Assembly (NCBI GenBank): GCA_043805315.1
Contig: JAZDID010000034.1
Span: forward strand, 1-30,749
Reading direction: 5' to 3'
Source: JAHJEM01 sp043805315
Lineage (GTDB): Archaea > Nanobdellota > Nanobdellia > Woesearchaeales > JAHJEM01
DNA length: 30,749 nucleotides
Positions 30,001-30,749 of this stretch are shown piece after piece. The translations under genes were made by a program, and so were the position numbers. How positions within the stretch are numbered: the stretch's first letter is position 1; each line of letters starts with the position of its first letter. The notes beneath the pieces are model-generated. The model was not told the DNA's origin. It saw only the letters and a program-made list of their open reading frames with translations, and did no database searches.

Positions 30001-30749
30001 ATGCCTCAGACCCTGACGATTCTGAAAGCTCGCTTGATTATTCTGTCTCAGGAGATGATGATCTCCGTGTCAGGATAGATTCCTGGAACAGAGTATATAT
30101 CACCTTCTCATCAAGATTCAGCGGCTCAGAAACACTGACTTTCAAAGTCACAGATCCTCACGGTGAATCTGACACAGACTCAGCAGTCTTCAGGGTGAGG
30201 ACTGGGTATTATGACAGGGAGGATATTATCTTTGATGAATATGATTACTATTATTATCCTCCTTATCCTGACCAGGTCTACGAGCTGAATCCTGCGCCTG
30301 AAGCGCATACGCTCTGCACGCTCTACGATACCCTTACGCACAAGACAGTCCCTGACTTTGACTGCGACGACATCCCGGACAGGGAAGACAACTGCCCGAC
30401 AGTCGCCAATGAGAACCAGCGGGACCTGAATATGAACAAGATCGGTGACGCCTGCGATCTGCAGCTCACCGCATTCACGATCAATCCTCAGGAACTGGAT
30501 TCGGGAAATGCATTCACCTTGTATGCGAATGTGCGGAATGCCATGGATGAAAGATTGGACAAGATCAAGCTCCGTGTCACAATTGACGAGCTCGGCATCA
30601 CCCAAGAGCAGGCTATCGAGACTCTTGAAGCAGGAGAATCCTACGAGTCCAGCTTCACGATACAGGTCCCTGACTGCACAAAAGCGAAGAAATACATTGT
30701 CAAGCTGAATGTCGAGTATGGCACGCATGACACTGTTTATAAGTCAGGC
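27090..30749 (+). CDS. Giant exported Ig/cadherin-like repeat protein, partial (3' end missing)
   Basis: The frame is open for 1220 codons and runs off the right edge. A signal peptide ends near VSA/GC (residues 29-31; SAGC could also be a lipobox). A thrombospondin-type-3-like motif follows (42-76, DCDSIPDRIDNC...GDACE). Next come two PKD-like domains, the second with WQFGDGQ, then eight cadherin/Ig-like repeats with PPVLxGIPDQT starts, DPDN/DPDD acidic turns and ETITFKATDP ends. A second type-3-like motif (DCDDIPDREDNC...GDACD) precedes a CARDB-like region (NPQELDSGNAFTLYANVRN). It is probably a surface-layer or adhesion protein that binds calcium. The visible mature part has no N-X-S/T sequon. 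Confidence 0.85.
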   Translation, partial: MNKTTTSYLLLAALALFIFIFAAPKPVSAGCVIQVGGQYLSDWDCDSIPDRIDNCIYDYNPLQEDSDNDGTGDACEPLTALEAHANPTEGTEPLDVALTCTVEGGRAPYLYRFDYENNGAIDFSRSSDSTTFTKTHTYSRGIWQAQCIVQDENGDELSALTEEIQVSAPVQPLTVHVQADRTTGYVPLPVSFYCSAEGGVSPYDYTWQFGDGQQANSQNIIHRYTEPGEYTAACTATDSGNREASDSILIHVSQPLNQPPVLQGIPDQTIMSGEQFQIFDLDNYASDPDNAAAELRYSFSGNNQLQVRIDEYNKVYLSYPFGFTGSETITFKVTDRRGLSDTDSAVFRVNPMLNQPPVFSNIPDQTVDCGENFVLVDLRQYVADPDDAFSSLGFSYSGNHRIDVFISNGVVHFANPGENVIEIITIKATDPHSLFDTDAVRLKVENCAVDQPPVLSGIPDQTIDAGDSFQDFDLDQYASDPDNTDAELTFNYAGNNRISVSINQATHVVHLTYPAGFTGGETITFKATDPAGVSDSDTAVFTIRAVHQNEPPVLQGIPDQTIASGEQFQIFDLDDYASDPDNSDAELHYSFSGNNQMQVHIDEYNKVSLSYPIGYIGSETITFKATDPDGLYDTDSVVFKITALPPTDQPPVFSDVPDQTVNCGEDFVVVDLRQYVTDSDDTFSSLVFSYSGNQRIDVFISNGIVHFANPGENVIEVIIVKATDPHGLFDTDSVRLKVQNCGVNQGPVLSGIPDQTVVQGNSFDQFDLDNYAADPDNTDAELTFDYSGNNRISVHINPTTHIVTLDYPDDFTGQETITFKATDPSGLSDTDSAVFKVTAGTSENRPPRFIEEVSDEAIACDEEFAPIYLKDMVEDPDNAVAELIFSATGNDLIDVDISNGIAYLSNPEEETTEEITFKVTDPDGLSGTSAALFRVKNCEEEDENEPPRISGIPDQTIYEGEEFEVFDLDDYASDPDDSESSLDYSVSGDDDLRVRIDSWNRVYITFSSRFSGSETLTFKVTDPHGESDTDSAVFRVRTGYYDREDIIFDEYDYYYYPPYPDQVYELNPAPEAHTLCTLYDTLTHKTVPDFDCDDIPDREDNCPTVANENQRDLNMNKIGDACDLQLTAFTINPQELDSGNAFTLYANVRNAMDERLDKIKLRVTIDELGITQEQAIETLEAGESYESSFTIQVPDCTKAKKYIVKLNVEYGTHDTVYKSG
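27861..28736 (+). repeat. Three-domain super-repeat, copy 1 (A-B-C)
   Basis: Units 1-3 form an A-B-C block of 876 nt that is more similar unit by unit to the next block than to its own neighbours; for example units 1 and 4 share GEQFQIFDLD and IDEYNKV. Confidence 0.75.
28737..29621 (+). repeat. Three-domain super-repeat, copy 2 (A-B-C)
   Basis: Units 4-6 repeat the A-B-C order over 885 nt. Units 2 and 5 share VDLRQYV, RIDVFISNG and VHFANPGENVIE; units 3 and 6 share DPDNTDAELTF and GNNRISV. This suggests duplication of a three-domain block. Confidence 0.75.

Larger units (their letters stand above)
27861..30203 (+). repeat. Array of eight Ig/cadherin-like coding repeats
   Basis: Units start at 27861, 28152, 28440, 28737, 29034, 29322, 29622 and 29922, each 288-300 nt (96-100 residues). 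By sequence they fall into types A (units 1, 4, 8), B (2, 5, 7) and C (3, 6). B units carry a Cys at each end (for example TVDCGENF and LKVENC). The repeats may complicate short-read assembly. Confidence 0.85.

Noticed and set aside
27861..30203. CRISPR array or other short DNA repeat
   Set aside because: The repeats are coding, 288-300 nt long, in frame, and match protein domains.

Overview
The window looks like part of an archaeal chromosome, probably from a DPANN-type lineage such as the Woesearchaeota/Pacearchaeota. The signs are archaeal TATA boxes sitting about 26 nt upstream of start codons (mostly leaderless messages), GGTGAT-type Shine-Dalgarno sites on other genes, an AglB/STT3 oligosaccharyltransferase with a WWDFG motif, a tandem Lrp/AsnC regulator and a geranylgeranyl-reductase-family flavoprotein. 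The lineage name is inference; no rRNA or tRNA is present to test it.

Positions 1-8.1 kb: the 5' part of a FemAB/GNAT-like acyltransferase behind a polysaccharide-deacetylase-like gene, an HD-domain hydrolase, then minus-strand genes for a nucleotide-sugar pathway (DegT/WbpE-like aminotransferase, WbpD-like hexapeptide acyltransferase, WbpB/WlbA-like dehydrogenase). These are interleaved with a two-module Lrp regulator, a divergent radical SAM/SPASM enzyme, a small winged-helix-like protein and a DUF4258/YgiT-AbrB toxin-antitoxin pair.

Positions 8.1-22.4 kb: an envelope glycosylation island. It holds an ExoA-like GT2 with a DUF2304 membrane partner, a three-gene run aglB-GT2-GT4, a GT39/ArnT-like membrane glycosyltransferase, a pair of coiled-coil membrane proteins (one with a beta-barrel-like C-terminus), an ArnE/ArnF-like split transporter pair followed by a GT2 and a Nudix hydrolase, and a UDP-sugar epimerase. 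Together these could activate sugars, load them on polyprenyl phosphate, flip them, and transfer them to proteins outside the cell.

Positions 22.5-24.6 kb: IspH (HMBPP reductase, bacterial-type isoprenoid pathway) and a geranylgeranyl-reductase-like enzyme, convergent with each other; both are expected to act in isoprenoid lipid metabolism.

Positions 24.7-30.7 kb: surface proteins. These are a four-helix membrane protein with an Ada-like Cys domain, a secreted protein with a beta-barrel-like pattern, and, running off the right edge, a very large exported protein. Its visible 1220 codons contain a thrombospondin-type-3-like motif, two PKD-like domains, eight cadherin/Ig-like repeats, a second type-3-like motif and the start of a CARDB-like domain. 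The most unusual material is the two beta-barrel-like proteins in an apparently archaeal genome, the higher-order domain duplication in the giant protein, and its complete lack of N-glycosylation sequons beside an N-glycosylation island.
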